From an uncultured Alphaproteobacteria bacterium (GTDB taxonomy: Bacteria > Pseudomonadota > Alphaproteobacteria > Methylaequorales > Methylaequoraceae): DNA of 64,000 nt. The stretch spans positions 1 through 64,000 of the forward strand of contig CACHGK010000005.1 in assembly GCA_902579395.1 (NCBI GenBank). The letters are read 5' to 3'. Made by a program: the position numbers and the translations under genes. Below are positions 26,518-36,318 of this stretch, piece after piece. Under the pieces are notes generated by a model that ran no database searches, was not told the DNA's origin, and was given only the letters and a program-made list of their open reading frames with translations. Each line of letters opens with the position of its first letter. Position 1 is the stretch's first letter.

Positions 26518-27451
26518 GATTAGTATTGGTTTTTTTGGTACCGCAAACTTTTCGTTATGTTTTTTAAGAGACTTGTTTGAACATGGTGTAAAAATACAAT
26601 TTGTTGTATCACAACCACCAAAGCATTCCGGTAGAGGAAAAAAATTAAAACCCTCTGCTGTACATGAGTGGGCAGAACAAAAAAATCTTAAAGTATTCAC
26701 ACCGAACGAAGCAAGTGATAAAATTTTTATGGAAAAAATCTCAAAAAATAAAATAGACTTAAATATAATTGTATCATATGGAAAGATTTTGAATGAAAAG
26801 TTACTAACTCTACCAAATTTTTTTAGTATAAATGTTCATGCCTCCTTACTTCCAAGATGGAGAGGGGCAGCACCAATTCATAGAGCCATTCTATCAAATG
26901 ATAAAAAGACTGGCGTTTGCATAATGAAAGTAAATGAAAAACTAGATGCTGGTCCCATAATATCTGAGCAAGAAATTGGAATTGATGAATCAGATAATTT
27001 TAAATCAATTTATGATCAAATTATTCATAAAGGTAAAATCCTACTTAAAGAGGCTATAGTAAAAATTGTCAACGATGATATAAAATTGAAATATCAAGAC
27101 GAAAAATACGTATCTTACGCAAGTAAAATTGATAAATCAGAATTAAAAATTCAATGGAATAATGATGCAAACGATATCAACGCAAAAATTAGAGCCTTCA
27201 GTCCTAAACCAGGTGCATGGACTAAATTTAAAAATTCTGAATCTAGGATAAAAATATTGGAGGCACGAGTAATAAAGGATTTAGATATTGAAAATAAAAA
27301 ACTTAATATTGGTCAGATCACTAAGGATTTTAGAGTTAGATGCGCTAAAGATTTTTTAGAGGTAAAAATACTTCAAAAAGAAGGTAAAAAACCAATCCCA
27401 GCAAAGGACTTTTTGAATGGGAATAAGATCCAGGATTTTTCATTTTCGTAA
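26501..27451 (+). CDS. fmt: Methionyl-tRNA formyltransferase
   Basis: Formylates initiator Met-tRNA. Landmarks: GFFGTANFSLCFL near the start, HASLLPRWRGAAPIHRAI (10-formyl-THF site with catalytic Asn-His-Asp region) and the C-terminal tRNA-binding domain. The frame is open upstream to 26465, but ATG at 26501 gives MKKLHEISIGFFG and 316 residues, matching E. coli (315), so I chose it. Sits in def-fmt-truA. Confidence 0.95.
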   Translation: MKKLHEISIGFFGTANFSLCFLRDLFEHGVKIQFVVSQPPKHSGRGKKLKPSAVHEWAEQKNLKVFTPNEASDKIFMEKISKNKIDLNIIVSYGKILNEKLLTLPNFFSINVHASLLPRWRGAAPIHRAILSNDKKTGVCIMKVNEKLDAGPIISEQEIGIDESDNFKSIYDQIIHKGKILLKEAIVKIVNDDIKLKYQDEKYVSYASKIDKSELKIQWNNDANDINAKIRAFSPKPGAWTKFKNSESRIKILEARVIKDLDIENKKLNIGQITKDFRVRCAKDFLEVKILQKEGKKPIPAKDFLNGNKIQDFSFS

Positions 27452-27452
27452 A

Positions 27453-28196
27453 ATGAGAATAAAAATTAAAATTGAATATGATGGTAGTAATTATATAGGA
27501 TGGCAAAAACAAAATTCTGGAAGATCTATTCAAAAAGAAATTGAGGATTGTCTGGATGAGTTATTTGGGGAAAAGATTCTCCTTAAAGTTGCTGGAAGAA
27601 CTGACGCTGGAGTTCATGCTTACGGACAAGTTGCACATTTTGATTTGGAAAAAACAAAAATTAATGTGAACAAAATATCACTTGCATTAAATCAACTACT
27701 TAGAAAGAAGAAAAATAAAATTGTTATTCTTAAATCAGAAAAAACTCCAACTTCATTTGATTCTAGATTTTCAGTTAAAGAGAAAACTTATTTATACAAA
27801 ATATTAAATAGATCTGCCCCGTCATTTATTTTAAAAGAAAGAGCATGGTTTGTTCCACAAACATTGACTTTAGATTTAATGAAAGATGCTGCACAAGAGT
27901 TGATAGGAAAATTCGATTTTAATGCATTTCGATCTTCTCACTGTCAGGCGAAGACTTCAATAAGATCCATTAAATATATAAAAATAAAAAAGATAAAAGA
28001 TATTATTGAAATTAGGGTGATTGGTAAATCTTTTTTACATAACCAAGTCAGAATCATTGTTGGAACATTAGTAAATGTTGGTAAAGGAATTTTTGATAAA
28101 AAAAAAATTATAGAAATTTTGGATTCAAAGGATAGATGCACAGCGGGACCAACAGCACCTCCATATGGACTTTATTTAGAGAAAATTAAATACTAA
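27453..28196 (+). CDS. truA: tRNA pseudouridine synthase A
   Basis: Modifies U38-U40 in tRNA anticodon stems. Start ATG at 27453, one base after the fmt stop, gives MRIKIKIEYDGSNYIGWQ, the correct family N-terminus. The catalytic Asp lies in GRTDAGVHAYGQVAHF. NQVRIIVGTLVNVGKG and the ending AGPTAPPYGLYLEKI are typical. 247 residues, normal for alphaproteobacteria. Converges with dapE with a one-base gap. Confidence 0.96.
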   Translation: MRIKIKIEYDGSNYIGWQKQNSGRSIQKEIEDCLDELFGEKILLKVAGRTDAGVHAYGQVAHFDLEKTKINVNKISLALNQLLRKKKNKIVILKSEKTPTSFDSRFSVKEKTYLYKILNRSAPSFILKERAWFVPQTLTLDLMKDAAQELIGKFDFNAFRSSHCQAKTSIRSIKYIKIKKIKDIIEIRVIGKSFLHNQVRIIVGTLVNVGKGIFDKKKIIEILDSKDRCTAGPTAPPYGLYLEKIKY

Positions 28197-28197
28197 A

Positions 28198-29331
28198 TTA
28201 ATCAGTGAAAATATTTTTTATGAGTTCAAGATAAATTTTAGTTAATTTTTTTATATTTTTTATTTCCATCATCTCATTGGTTTGATGCATTGTTTTTCCA
28301 ACTAGACCAAATTCTAGCACCGGACATAATTCACAAATAAATCTAGCATCAGATGTTCCTCCTGATGTGCTTAGTGATGGATTTACATTGGTAACTTTTT
28401 TTATGGATCTTATTAGTGAATCGGTAAGAGTCTTCGAGTAATTAATAAATGATTCACCTGATATGGATGATTTTAATACAAACTTTGATGTTACAGATCT
28501 TATTCTTTTATTGACAATTCTTATAACTTCATCTGATTTAAAATTGTCATTGAAGCGAACATTGAATTTCATATTAATTTTTTCCGGAATAATATTTGTT
28601 ACATCATTTAGAGTATCAATTGATGTTATTACAAGAGAGGTTGGTTGAAAATTCTTAGACCCTTTGTCGAAAGGTTCTTTAAGTTTCTCGCAAATTTTGA
28701 GAATAATATCAATTGGATTTTTCGTTCTTTCTGGATACGCAACGTGCCCTTGAATTCCACAAATTTCTAGATAAAAGTTAATACTGCCTCTTCTTCCTAT
28801 CTTAATCATCTCTCCGATTATATTTGGGTTTGTTGGTTCACCAACCAAGCAATAATCAATATTGATTTTCTTTTTTTTTAACCATTTAATTACACTTTTA
28901 GTTCCAAACTCAGCTTCACCCTCTTCATCTGCTGTAAAAAGCATTGCTATTGTTCCTCGGAATTTTGAGCCATTTTTTTCTAAGAAATCCATGGAAGCTG
29001 CTATGAAAGCTGCAATGGCAGTTTTCATATCACACGACCCTCGTCCGTAAAGTTTGCCATTTTGAACAACTGCTTTAAATGGATCTGTCTTCCATTTTTT
29101 TAAATCACCGGGTGGAACTACATCTGTATGTCCTGCAAAACAAAATGTCGGTCCCTTACCACCTTTAATAAATGCATAAAGATTTTTAACTTTAGATTTT
29201 CCAAACTCAAGCAAATGACATTCGAATTTATTTTTTTCAAGTAATTTTTTTAGATATTCAATTGAGCCAGAACTATTGGGTGTTATGCTCCTGTAACCTA
29301 TAAGTTTAGATGATAATTCTATGGGATCCAT
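28198..29331 (-). CDS. dapE: Succinyl-diaminopimelate desuccinylase
   Basis: Zinc aminoacylase-type (M20) enzyme of the lysine/diaminopimelate pathway. Metal ligands appear in FAGHTDVVPPGD, GRGSCDMK, TADEEGEAEFGT and near the end MHQTNE; SGGTSDARF is the DapE-specific substrate loop. 377 residues. Start shares one base with the dapD stop. Last gene of the rpmH-to-dapE operon. Confidence 0.96.
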   Translation of the reverse strand: MDPIELSSKLIGYRSITPNSSGSIEYLKKLLEKNKFECHLLEFGKSKVKNLYAFIKGGKGPTFCFAGHTDVVPPGDLKKWKTDPFKAVVQNGKLYGRGSCDMKTAIAAFIAASMDFLEKNGSKFRGTIAMLFTADEEGEAEFGTKSVIKWLKKKKINIDYCLVGEPTNPNIIGEMIKIGRRGSINFYLEICGIQGHVAYPERTKNPIDIILKICEKLKEPFDKGSKNFQPTSLVITSIDTLNDVTNIIPEKINMKFNVRFNDNFKSDEVIRIVNKRIRSVTSKFVLKSSISGESFINYSKTLTDSLIRSIKKVTNVNPSLSTSGGTSDARFICELCPVLEFGLVGKTMHQTNEMMEIKNIKKLTKIYLELIKNIFTD

Positions 29332-30182
29332 TATGACCTTAGTAGATCATTAATTGATGTCTTTGATCTAGTTCTCGCATCAACTTTCTTAACAATTACA
29401 GCACAATAAAGACTTGGACCTGATTCTCCATTTGGCAATTTTTTTCCTGGAATTGAACCAGGAACTACCACCGAGTAAGGAGGTATTTTACCAAAAAAAA
29501 TTTCACCACTTTCTCTATCTATAATTTTTGTAGATGCTCCAATATAAACTCCCATAGAAATAACACTTCCTTCTTCAACAATAACGCCTTCAGCAATTTC
29601 TGATCTTGCACCTACAAAACAGTTATCTTCTATTATTACTGGATTTGCTTGAAGAGGCTCAAGCACACCTCCAATTCCAGCACCACCTGATATATGAACA
29701 TTTTTTCCTATTTGCGCGCATGATCCAACTGTTGCCCAAGTATCTATCATTGTTCCAGAATCAACATAAGCTCCAAGATTTACAAATGATGGCATTAAAA
29801 CAACATTTTCGGCAATAAATGATGAATATCTGATTATAGCTCCAGGAACTGATCTAAAGTTTCTTTTTGTCCACTCGTCCTCAATCCATCCTGATGTTTT
29901 TAGAAAAACTTTATCAAACCAACTATATTGTCCTCTACGACTATTAGAAATTCCACTTGAAAACATCATGTTATCTTGAGATCTAAAAGACAAAAGAATA
30001 GCTTTTTTAATCCATTCATTTGTTATCCAACTGTTATCTACTTTCTCGCATACTCTGAGTTCACCTGAATCTAGAGATGCGAGAACAGATAAAATCTTTT
30101 TTTTTATATCTTCATCTGAAAAATTAATAGAATCTTTATTATCCCAAAATTTTTCTATTTCATTTTTAATCTCTGACATCAT
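29331..30182 (-). CDS. dapD: Tetrahydrodipicolinate N-succinyltransferase
   Basis: Uses succinyl-CoA in the lysine/diaminopimelate pathway. The 283-residue protein has a left-handed beta-helix of hexapeptide repeats ([34 protein letters not shown]). It ends in the lysine-rich C-terminal segment. Two ATGs occur at 30182 and 30179; the first overlaps the upstream stop. Paired with dapE downstream. Confidence 0.96.
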   Translation of the reverse strand: MMSEIKNEIEKFWDNKDSINFSDEDIKKKILSVLASLDSGELRVCEKVDNSWITNEWIKKAILLSFRSQDNMMFSSGISNSRRGQYSWFDKVFLKTSGWIEDEWTKRNFRSVPGAIIRYSSFIAENVVLMPSFVNLGAYVDSGTMIDTWATVGSCAQIGKNVHISGGAGIGGVLEPLQANPVIIEDNCFVGARSEIAEGVIVEEGSVISMGVYIGASTKIIDRESGEIFFGKIPPYSVVVPGSIPGKKLPNGESGPSLYCAVIVKKVDARTRSKTSINDLLRS

Positions 30183-30853
30183 TATTCTTTTATTTTTAAA
30201 CTTTTAATTATCATATCTAGTGCATTTATTATAGTTTTAAATCTAAAATCAATATACATTTTATAACTACTTTCATTTTCTTCAGAAATATGAATGGTAG
30301 TTACTCCATTTAAGAACGCAGTTTTTAGATTTTTATCTAAATCATCAAAATAAACAACCTCAGAAGTTTTTAGATCATAAAGACTAACTAGTTTTTCAAA
30401 AGATTGTTTCATTGGTTTTGGTATATAATTAGTCTTTCTTATATCAAAAATATCGTAAAAAACTCCATCAAGTCCCAAAGCATTTAGTAACTTTTTAGCG
30501 TAATCAGCATCTCCATTAGTATATAAGATTTTTTTTCCGGAAAGAAAATTAATTTTTTTTCTAAGAGAATCGGACTTTTTTAGATTTCGAAAATCAATAT
30601 CATGAACAAATCTCAGAAATTCCTCAGGGTCACAATTGAAATTCCTCATAAGTCCAAAAAGTGTTGATCCGTATTTTTTATAAAATTTTTTTTGAATATT
30701 GAAAGCCTCATTCTCGGAGATCTTTAATTTATTGGATATAAATTTTTTCATTCTAAAATCAATTTGTGAAAAAATTCCTGTTTTTGGAGAATAAAGAGTG
30801 TTGTCTAAATCAAATAACCATATATTTTTATTCTTAAAACTATTATTTAACAT
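30182..30853 (-). CDS. HAD-superfamily pyrimidine 5'-nucleotidase
   Basis: A 223-residue HAD hydrolase of the SDT1/pyrimidine 5'-nucleotidase type. HAD motifs: [10 protein letters not shown] (nucleophile Asp), ILYTNGD, a Lys in PKPMKQSFE and YFDDLDKN. It lies between argB and dapD with single-base overlaps at both ends, an arrangement frequent in alphaproteobacteria. A housekeeping nucleotide-salvage role is likely. Confidence 0.85.
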   Translation of the reverse strand: MLNNSFKNKNIWLFDLDNTLYSPKTGIFSQIDFRMKKFISNKLKISENEAFNIQKKFYKKYGSTLFGLMRNFNCDPEEFLRFVHDIDFRNLKKSDSLRKKINFLSGKKILYTNGDADYAKKLLNALGLDGVFYDIFDIRKTNYIPKPMKQSFEKLVSLYDLKTSEVVYFDDLDKNLKTAFLNGVTTIHISEENESSYKMYIDFRFKTIINALDMIIKSLKIKE

Positions 30854-31749
30854 TATTTGGTGATCAATGTTCCTACACCACTCTCAGTAAACATTTCTAA
30901 CAAAATAGCATGGGGTAGTTTGCCATTTAAGATAACTGCTGCCTTTACTCCTTTTTTTACAGCATCAATACATGTTTTTACCTTAGGAATCATGCCTTCA
31001 GAGATAGTACCATTTTTAATAAGTTTTTTAATTTGATTTAATGAAATCTCAGTTAATAACTTACCTTTTTTATCCAAAACCCCGTCTACATCAGTAAGAA
31101 GAATTAATCTTTCTGAAGAAATCGATGACGCAACACAACCTGACATTGTGTCAGCATTAATATTGAATGTATCATTATTATTATTAAATCCAATTGGAGA
31201 TATCACAGGGATAAAATGAGATTTTAAAAACCAATTAAGTAGATCTTCATTAATTTTAGTTGGCTCACCTACAAACCCCAGGTCTTTTGATTTGTGTTTC
31301 AATTGACTTTTTTCTTTAATTCTAATTTTTTTTGTTTCGGCTAGAAGGGCGTCTTTGCCAGATAAGCCAATTGCTCGTCCACCTTCTTTATTTATTTCCA
31401 TAACAATCTCTTTGTTTATTGAGCCGGATAGAACCATTTCAACTACATCCATAGTTTCTTTATTTGTTACTCTTAACCCGTTTATGAAATTAGTTTTCAC
31501 ATTTAATTTATCCAGCATTTTCTTAATTTTTGGTCCACCTCCGTGAACTACCACAGGATTGATTCCTACTTGTTTCAACAACACAATATCTTTGGCAAAA
31601 CTTGTGGAAAGATTTTTATCACCCATCACTGCACCACCAAATTTAATTGTGATATTTTTACCAGAATATCTTTGCATGAAGGGAAGCGCTTTTGACAGTA
31701 TCGAGGCTTGATCGATAACATGTTTTGTATTTTTCTTGGAGATTTTCAT
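30853..31749 (-). CDS. argB: Acetylglutamate kinase
   Basis: Second step of arginine synthesis. The amino-acid-kinase fold is shown by KFGGAVMGD, VVVHGGGPKIKKML, INADTMSG and LTDVDGVLDKKGK; GMIPKVKTCIDAV is the conserved substrate region. 298 residues, usual for the family. The N-terminal extension of about 30 residues is of the kind seen in arginine-sensitive enzymes, so feedback control is plausible. argD and argF lie at 44.8-46.9 kb. Confidence 0.96.
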   Translation of the reverse strand: MKISKKNTKHVIDQASILSKALPFMQRYSGKNITIKFGGAVMGDKNLSTSFAKDIVLLKQVGINPVVVHGGGPKIKKMLDKLNVKTNFINGLRVTNKETMDVVEMVLSGSINKEIVMEINKEGGRAIGLSGKDALLAETKKIRIKEKSQLKHKSKDLGFVGEPTKINEDLLNWFLKSHFIPVISPIGFNNNNDTFNINADTMSGCVASSISSERLILLTDVDGVLDKKGKLLTEISLNQIKKLIKNGTISEGMIPKVKTCIDAVKKGVKAAVILNGKLPHAILLEMFTESGVGTLITK

Positions 31750-31750
31750 T

Positions 31751-32329
31751 TTACAAAGAATCCATTAAGAATTTTTTTAATAAAATTATAGTATTAACTT
31801 CTTTAATACTAGTATTAAAGAATTTTTTATTAAAGTTCTCATCAGCCCTTTTATTAAGATCATGAAGCGATTGACGTTCTTTAGAATTTTTTAATCTGTC
31901 AGTTTTTGTAAAAATTAAGAAAATCTTATTTTGAAAATAAATCTCTAATTGTTTTATAATGAAATTATCAAGATCTTTAAAACCATGTCTTGAATCAATT
32001 AAAAGAAAAAATTTTGTAATATTTACTCTTTTTCTTAAATATTCGTCAATAAGTTTATCTAGCTTGTATTCATTAATTTTGGGTATCTTAGAATACCCAT
32101 ATCCTGGAAAATCAACTAACCTTAATTTCTTTTCTAATTGAAAGAATATTAAAGACCTTGTTCTTCCAGGAGATTTTGAAGTTTTGGCTATTTTTGATTT
32201 AGTTACAGCATTAATTAATGATGATTTTCCAACATTGGATCTTCCCCAAAAAATAACTTCGGGGATATTATCTTTAGGTAACTTTCTAAAGTCGTGTATT
32301 TCGTCCAAAAATCTCCAGTCACTTCGCAT
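31751..32329 (-). CDS. engB: Ribosome-biogenesis GTPase YsxC/EngB
   Basis: Essential GTPase for large ribosomal subunit assembly. G motifs: GRSNVGKSSLINAV, DFPGYGYSK and TKTDRL. 192 residues, typical. Lies 25 bases after yidC and one base before argB, in an order often seen in alphaproteobacteria (yidC-engB-argB). Confidence 0.96.
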   Translation of the reverse strand: MRSDWRFLDEIHDFRKLPKDNIPEVIFWGRSNVGKSSLINAVTKSKIAKTSKSPGRTRSLIFFQLEKKLRLVDFPGYGYSKIPKINEYKLDKLIDEYLRKRVNITKFFLLIDSRHGFKDLDNFIIKQLEIYFQNKIFLIFTKTDRLKNSKERQSLHDLNKRADENFNKKFFNTSIKEVNTIILLKKFLMDSL

Positions 32330-32354
32330 CAGTTTAACTAAATAAGTTAATTAT

Positions 32355-34031
32355 CTATTCATTCTTTCTTTGTTTTTTTAAAAGAAAATATTGTTGAGCG
32401 ATAGAAAGAATATTATTTACAGTCCAATAAATCACCATACCCGATGGAAAAGTAGCTAATAAGAAAGTGAAAATTATTGGTAACATCATAAAAATTTTTG
32501 CTTGAATTGGGTCAGGTGGAGGGGGGTTGATCTTTTGTTGAAGGTACATCGAAAGTCCCATCAACAAAGGCCAGACACCAATGGTCAGAAAAAGCGGTGG
32601 TGACCAAGGTATTAGGCCAAATAGATTGAAAATACTTGTTGGGTCTGGAGCCGAAAGATCTTTAATCCAACCAAAGAAAGGTGCATGCCTCATTTCTATT
32701 GAAACAAATAATACTTTATAAAGTGCAAAGAAAATCGGAATTTGAATTAAAATTGGCAAACAGCCCGACGCCGGGTTAATTTTCTTTTCTTTATACATTG
32801 CAAACATTTCTTGATTCATTTTAGCCTTATCATCTTTATATCTCTCCCTTAATTTCTGAATTTCTGGGGTCAAAATTCTCATTGCATTCATTGATTTGAA
32901 AGATTTATTAGCAAGTGGAAAGAGAATTATTCTAATACAAATTGTTAATATAATTATTCCGATTCCAAAGTTACCAAAAAGACCTGAAAGAAAATGCAGA
33001 GCATAGAATAGTGGTTTTGTTAGAAAATAAAACCATCCAAAATCGACTGACAAGTCAAGTTTATTGATATTTAATTCCTTAATATATTTGTCAATTAGAG
33101 GAACTTCTTTTGCACCTGCAAAAATAAAAGATTTGATTTTAAAACTTTCATTGTTTTGAAGAGTTTTTATTGAATCATTTATAAAGTCTATTTGAATTGA
33201 ATTTGGATCATTCTTCAAATTTTTAAATCTTGCTTTAAAGGGTTTGTCATTTTCAGGAAAAATTGCTACTTGCCAGTAATGATCGGTAAAACCAATCCAA
33301 CCGTTTTTTGTAGTTTCAATTATCTCATTCTCTTCTTCTATTTCTTCATATGAAACCTCTTTCAATGTGTCATTAAAAACACCTAAAGGACCCTCGTGAA
33401 GGATAAAAAACTTATTTTGAGGTTTATAATTTTTCCTGCGTAAGTAAGAAAAGTTTGTAATATCTATAGTTTTTCCTGTTTCATTTATTACTTCATCTTG
33501 AACAAGAATCATGAAATTAGAATCAATATTAATATTCCTTCTGAATTTTAAACCATTATCGTTGACCCAAGTAAGTTCTATAATTTCATTTTCTCCGTAA
33601 TTATTTTTTTTGGATTTCCACAAAGAATTTTTATCTGGCATTTGAATTGATCTATCTGTTGAAGCCCAACCAAGTCGGAGAAAATATGGTTGCGCAGAGT
33701 CTTCAGATGAAAGTATTTTAATTTTTTCTTTTTTATTGATTGTCTTGAAATAATCTTTAAGTAGCAGATCGTCAAGTGTGGCTCCGTATAAATTTATTGA
33801 CCCTTGAAGTCTTCGCGACTCAAAATTTACTCTTTTTTCCTTAAACTTTTTTGAAATTGAAGGCTCTTTACTCTCAAGCACAGGTATATTACTGTCTTCT
33901 TCATTTGAAATAAATTTATCTTCATTTTTTGGCTCATTTATTTTTTTTTGAGGATTAAAAAAGAAATCGTACCCTATTAAAACAATAAGAGAAAAGACAA
34001 CGGCAAGCAGTAAATTTTTTTGATTATCCAT
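32355..34031 (-). CDS. yidC: Membrane protein insertase YidC
   Basis: Inserts proteins into the inner membrane. 558 residues with an N-terminal helix, a large periplasmic beta domain (about 50-330) and the conserved five-helix core at the C-terminal end. The core shows RYKDDKAKMNQEMFAMYKEK and NPASGCLPILIQIPIFFALY. The periplasmic domain is the Gram-negative type. Follows rnpA by 46 bases; no yidD between them is visible. Confidence 0.96.
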   Translation of the reverse strand: MDNQKNLLLAVVFSLIVLIGYDFFFNPQKKINEPKNEDKFISNEEDSNIPVLESKEPSISKKFKEKRVNFESRRLQGSINLYGATLDDLLLKDYFKTINKKEKIKILSSEDSAQPYFLRLGWASTDRSIQMPDKNSLWKSKKNNYGENEIIELTWVNDNGLKFRRNINIDSNFMILVQDEVINETGKTIDITNFSYLRRKNYKPQNKFFILHEGPLGVFNDTLKEVSYEEIEEENEIIETTKNGWIGFTDHYWQVAIFPENDKPFKARFKNLKNDPNSIQIDFINDSIKTLQNNESFKIKSFIFAGAKEVPLIDKYIKELNINKLDLSVDFGWFYFLTKPLFYALHFLSGLFGNFGIGIIILTICIRIILFPLANKSFKSMNAMRILTPEIQKLRERYKDDKAKMNQEMFAMYKEKKINPASGCLPILIQIPIFFALYKVLFVSIEMRHAPFFGWIKDLSAPDPTSIFNLFGLIPWSPPLFLTIGVWPLLMGLSMYLQQKINPPPPDPIQAKIFMMLPIIFTFLLATFPSGMVIYWTVNNILSIAQQYFLLKKQRKNE

Positions 34032-34077
34032 TTGAAAATTATATTATTATAGGATAGTGATCTATTTTTCAATATAT

Positions 34078-34410
34078 TTAAATTTCTAAGTTTTCAATTA
34101 ACTTTGAAAAGTCCTGTTCTAACTCTAAAAACTTAATCCCTTCAATTTTTTTCTTAGGAATAATTTCAAGTTTAAAATGTTCTGTTAATTGATTTAAATT
34201 ATTTCTCACAATAGACCTTAAGATTCTTTTTACATAATTTCTTGTTACAGCATTACCTATTTTTTTTGAGACGGTAAAGCCTATTTGTATTTCAGGTTTA
34301 TTGCATTTTGAAAAGTTTATTATCAAATATTTCCCTTTTACAGATTTACCAGACTTTCGTAAAAATAAAAAATCTTTTCGTTTTTTTAAGCTAGTAAATT
34401 TTTTAGGCAG
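34078..34410 (-). CDS. rnpA: Ribonuclease P protein component
   Basis: Protein subunit of RNase P. The conserved start [20 protein letters not shown] and the RNR-type motif with [16 protein letters not shown] are clear. A TTG at 34326 would delete the whole N-terminal half of the fold. Upstream in frame there is no ATG, GTG or TTG; the best candidate is CTG at 34410 (110 residues, E. coli has 119), which overlaps the end of rpmH by eight bases. Initiation further inside rpmH cannot be excluded. Stop position is secure, start is not. Confidence 0.85.
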   Translation of the reverse strand: MPKKFTSLKKRKDFLFLRKSGKSVKGKYLIINFSKCNKPEIQIGFTVSKKIGNAVTRNYVKRILRSIVRNNLNQLTEHFKLEIIPKKKIEGIKFLELEQDFSKLIENLEI

Positions 34411-34537
34411 AGAGTTTTTTTCTTCCTTTTTGCCTTCTTCTGCTAAGGACTTTAATACCGCCAGGAGTTGACATTCTTGATCTAAAACCGTGTCTATTTT
34501 TTCTTACACGATTACTTGGTTGAAACGTTCTTTTCAT
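34403..34537 (-). CDS. rpmH: 50S ribosomal protein L34
   Basis: A 44-residue, highly basic protein beginning [20 protein letters not shown] and ending GRKKLSA, an unmistakable L34. It opens the leftward operon rpmH-rnpA-yidC-engB-argB-HAD-dapD-dapE. Stop codon TAA at 34403-34405 overlaps the rnpA frame. The 53-base gap to ggt upstream must hold its promoter. Confidence 0.97.
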   Translation of the reverse strand: MKRTFQPSNRVRKNRHGFRSRMSTPGGIKVLSRRRQKGRKKLSA

Positions 34538-34590
34538 AATTTTATCCTACTGTTTTTTACAATACAAAATTCATTTTGTAAAATATTTAA

Positions 34591-36264
34591 TTATTTTCCC
34601 CTCACCGTTCCATCTCTTCTTGGGTCAGTGCCTCCGATGTAAAAACCATTTTCTTTTTTAATTACAGAAATTCCACTTGTAAGATTTCTTTTTTTACTCT
34701 TATGTTTTAAGTTTTTATTTAATATTTCGTCTTCAATAAAAGTTTGATTTTTGATTCTTATATAATTAGGACTTTCAATTGATTGTTTGATACTTTGTTT
34801 TTCAAATAATAAATCTACCAATGTCTTAAATACGTATGATATAATTGCTTTTCCGCCTGGTGATCCAACTGACAGAAAAAAATTTTTTTTTTCATCAAAT
34901 ACTATAAGAGGTGACATAGAACTTAATGGCCTTTTTCCACCCTGTGGTCTATTTTTTTTTAATTTTCCTTTTTTGTCTTCATTCATAAAATCAAAATCAG
35001 TAAGTTGATTATTTAAAAAGAATCCATTTGTAAAGAGTCTAGAACCAAAAGAACTTTCAATGCTTGATGTTGCTGACAAAACATTTCCATGGGTGTCTGC
35101 AATAGAAAAATGACTTGTTGAACTTAATACTTGATTTAAATTATCTATCTTCAAAACTTTTTGATTTTTATTTAATTCACTAAAATGTCCATAAAGTTTT
35201 TTTTTATCAAATAAATCTTTTTCATTTATTTTTACAAATTTAGGATCTGCTAATTTAGAATCTCTAAGATAATAAACAAAATTCAAAATATCTAAAATTT
35301 CATTCAAACTCACTTGATTTTTTTTTTGTTGTAAAATTTCATATAATATTAATCCTTGTATTAAACAAACTGTACCAGAGGACGGAAGATTTGGACCACA
35401 AATGAGATAACCAGAATCTAACTTGTAGCATAAAGCGTTATTTTTTTCTATTTCATAACTTTGTAAATCTTTTAATGATAGTTTGCCTGGATTTTCTGAT
35501 TCTTTGACTGTTTTAACTATATCTTTAGCAATTTGACTGACATATAAATTATTATAATTTTTGGATATTTCTTTTAGTGTAAGGGTGTATTCAGGATTTA
35601 AAAATTTCTTATTAGTATCTTGAATTATTTTCTTAAAAATTGAATCAGGATAAATTTTAAATAAAAATTTTTCTTTTCTTAAGGCGTTTATCAATCTATT
35701 TGGTGGGAGAAAACCTTTATCAGAAAGATTTATGACTGGTTTTATAATTTCTTGCCATGTCAGTTTGCCGTGATCACTATGAATACTATGCAAAGTTTTT
35801 AAAGTTGCGGGGACCCCAACAGAAGCACCACCAATGGCTGCATCAAAAAATTTTTTTGGTTGTCCTTTGTTTGTTAGAAAAATATTCTTTTTTAAGTTTT
35901 CAGGTGCTTTCTCTCTCCCTTCATAACTTAAAACTTTTTGAGTTTTATTATCTAAATAAGTGATAAATAGACCGCCCCCAAGACCAGAAGATTGAGGTTC
36001 AACCAAACCTAATGTTAGTTGAATGGCAACTGCTGCATCTGCAGCCGTTCCACCTTTTTCTAAAATCCCGTAACCTATTTTGGTTGCATAATCATTTGCT
36101 GTTACAACAATAAAATTTTTAGATTTTCCATATCTGAGTTTTGTTTCGAATTTTTTTTCTGAAATTTCTTCAGGCTGGATTGTATGATAAACATTTTTAG
36201 AATAAAGATTTTTTGTTGTTACTGAAAGAAATAATATAAGATAAAAGATTATTTTTTTTTTCAT
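34591..36264 (-). CDS. ggt: Gamma-glutamyltranspeptidase
   Basis: Periplasmic Ntn-hydrolase that cleaves or transfers gamma-glutamyl groups, for example from glutathione. Signal peptide about 1-22. QPSSGLGGG and EGREKAPE belong to the large subunit. The autocatalytic site is the Thr in STSHFS (about residue 384), and the small subunit shows SSFGSR and RPLSSMSPLIVF. 557 residues, normal. Divergent from panB. Confidence 0.94.
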   Translation of the reverse strand: MKKKIIFYLILFLSVTTKNLYSKNVYHTIQPEEISEKKFETKLRYGKSKNFIVVTANDYATKIGYGILEKGGTAADAAVAIQLTLGLVEPQSSGLGGGLFITYLDNKTQKVLSYEGREKAPENLKKNIFLTNKGQPKKFFDAAIGGASVGVPATLKTLHSIHSDHGKLTWQEIIKPVINLSDKGFLPPNRLINALRKEKFLFKIYPDSIFKKIIQDTNKKFLNPEYTLTLKEISKNYNNLYVSQIAKDIVKTVKESENPGKLSLKDLQSYEIEKNNALCYKLDSGYLICGPNLPSSGTVCLIQGLILYEILQQKKNQVSLNEILDILNFVYYLRDSKLADPKFVKINEKDLFDKKKLYGHFSELNKNQKVLKIDNLNQVLSSTSHFSIADTHGNVLSATSSIESSFGSRLFTNGFFLNNQLTDFDFMNEDKKGKLKKNRPQGGKRPLSSMSPLIVFDEKKNFFLSVGSPGGKAIISYVFKTLVDLLFEKQSIKQSIESPNYIRIKNQTFIEDEILNKNLKHKSKKRNLTSGISVIKKENGFYIGGTDPRRDGTVRGK

Positions 36265-36318
36265 AATAAAAGTATAGTTTATTAAAGATCTGATAAAACA
36301 AAAATTTATAGGAAAACC

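Noticed and set aside
34563..34580. Terminator between ggt and rpmH (TACAAAA/TTTTGTA hairpin)
   Set aside because: The stem is almost all A-T and no T run follows it in the leftward direction, so a terminator cannot be supported.
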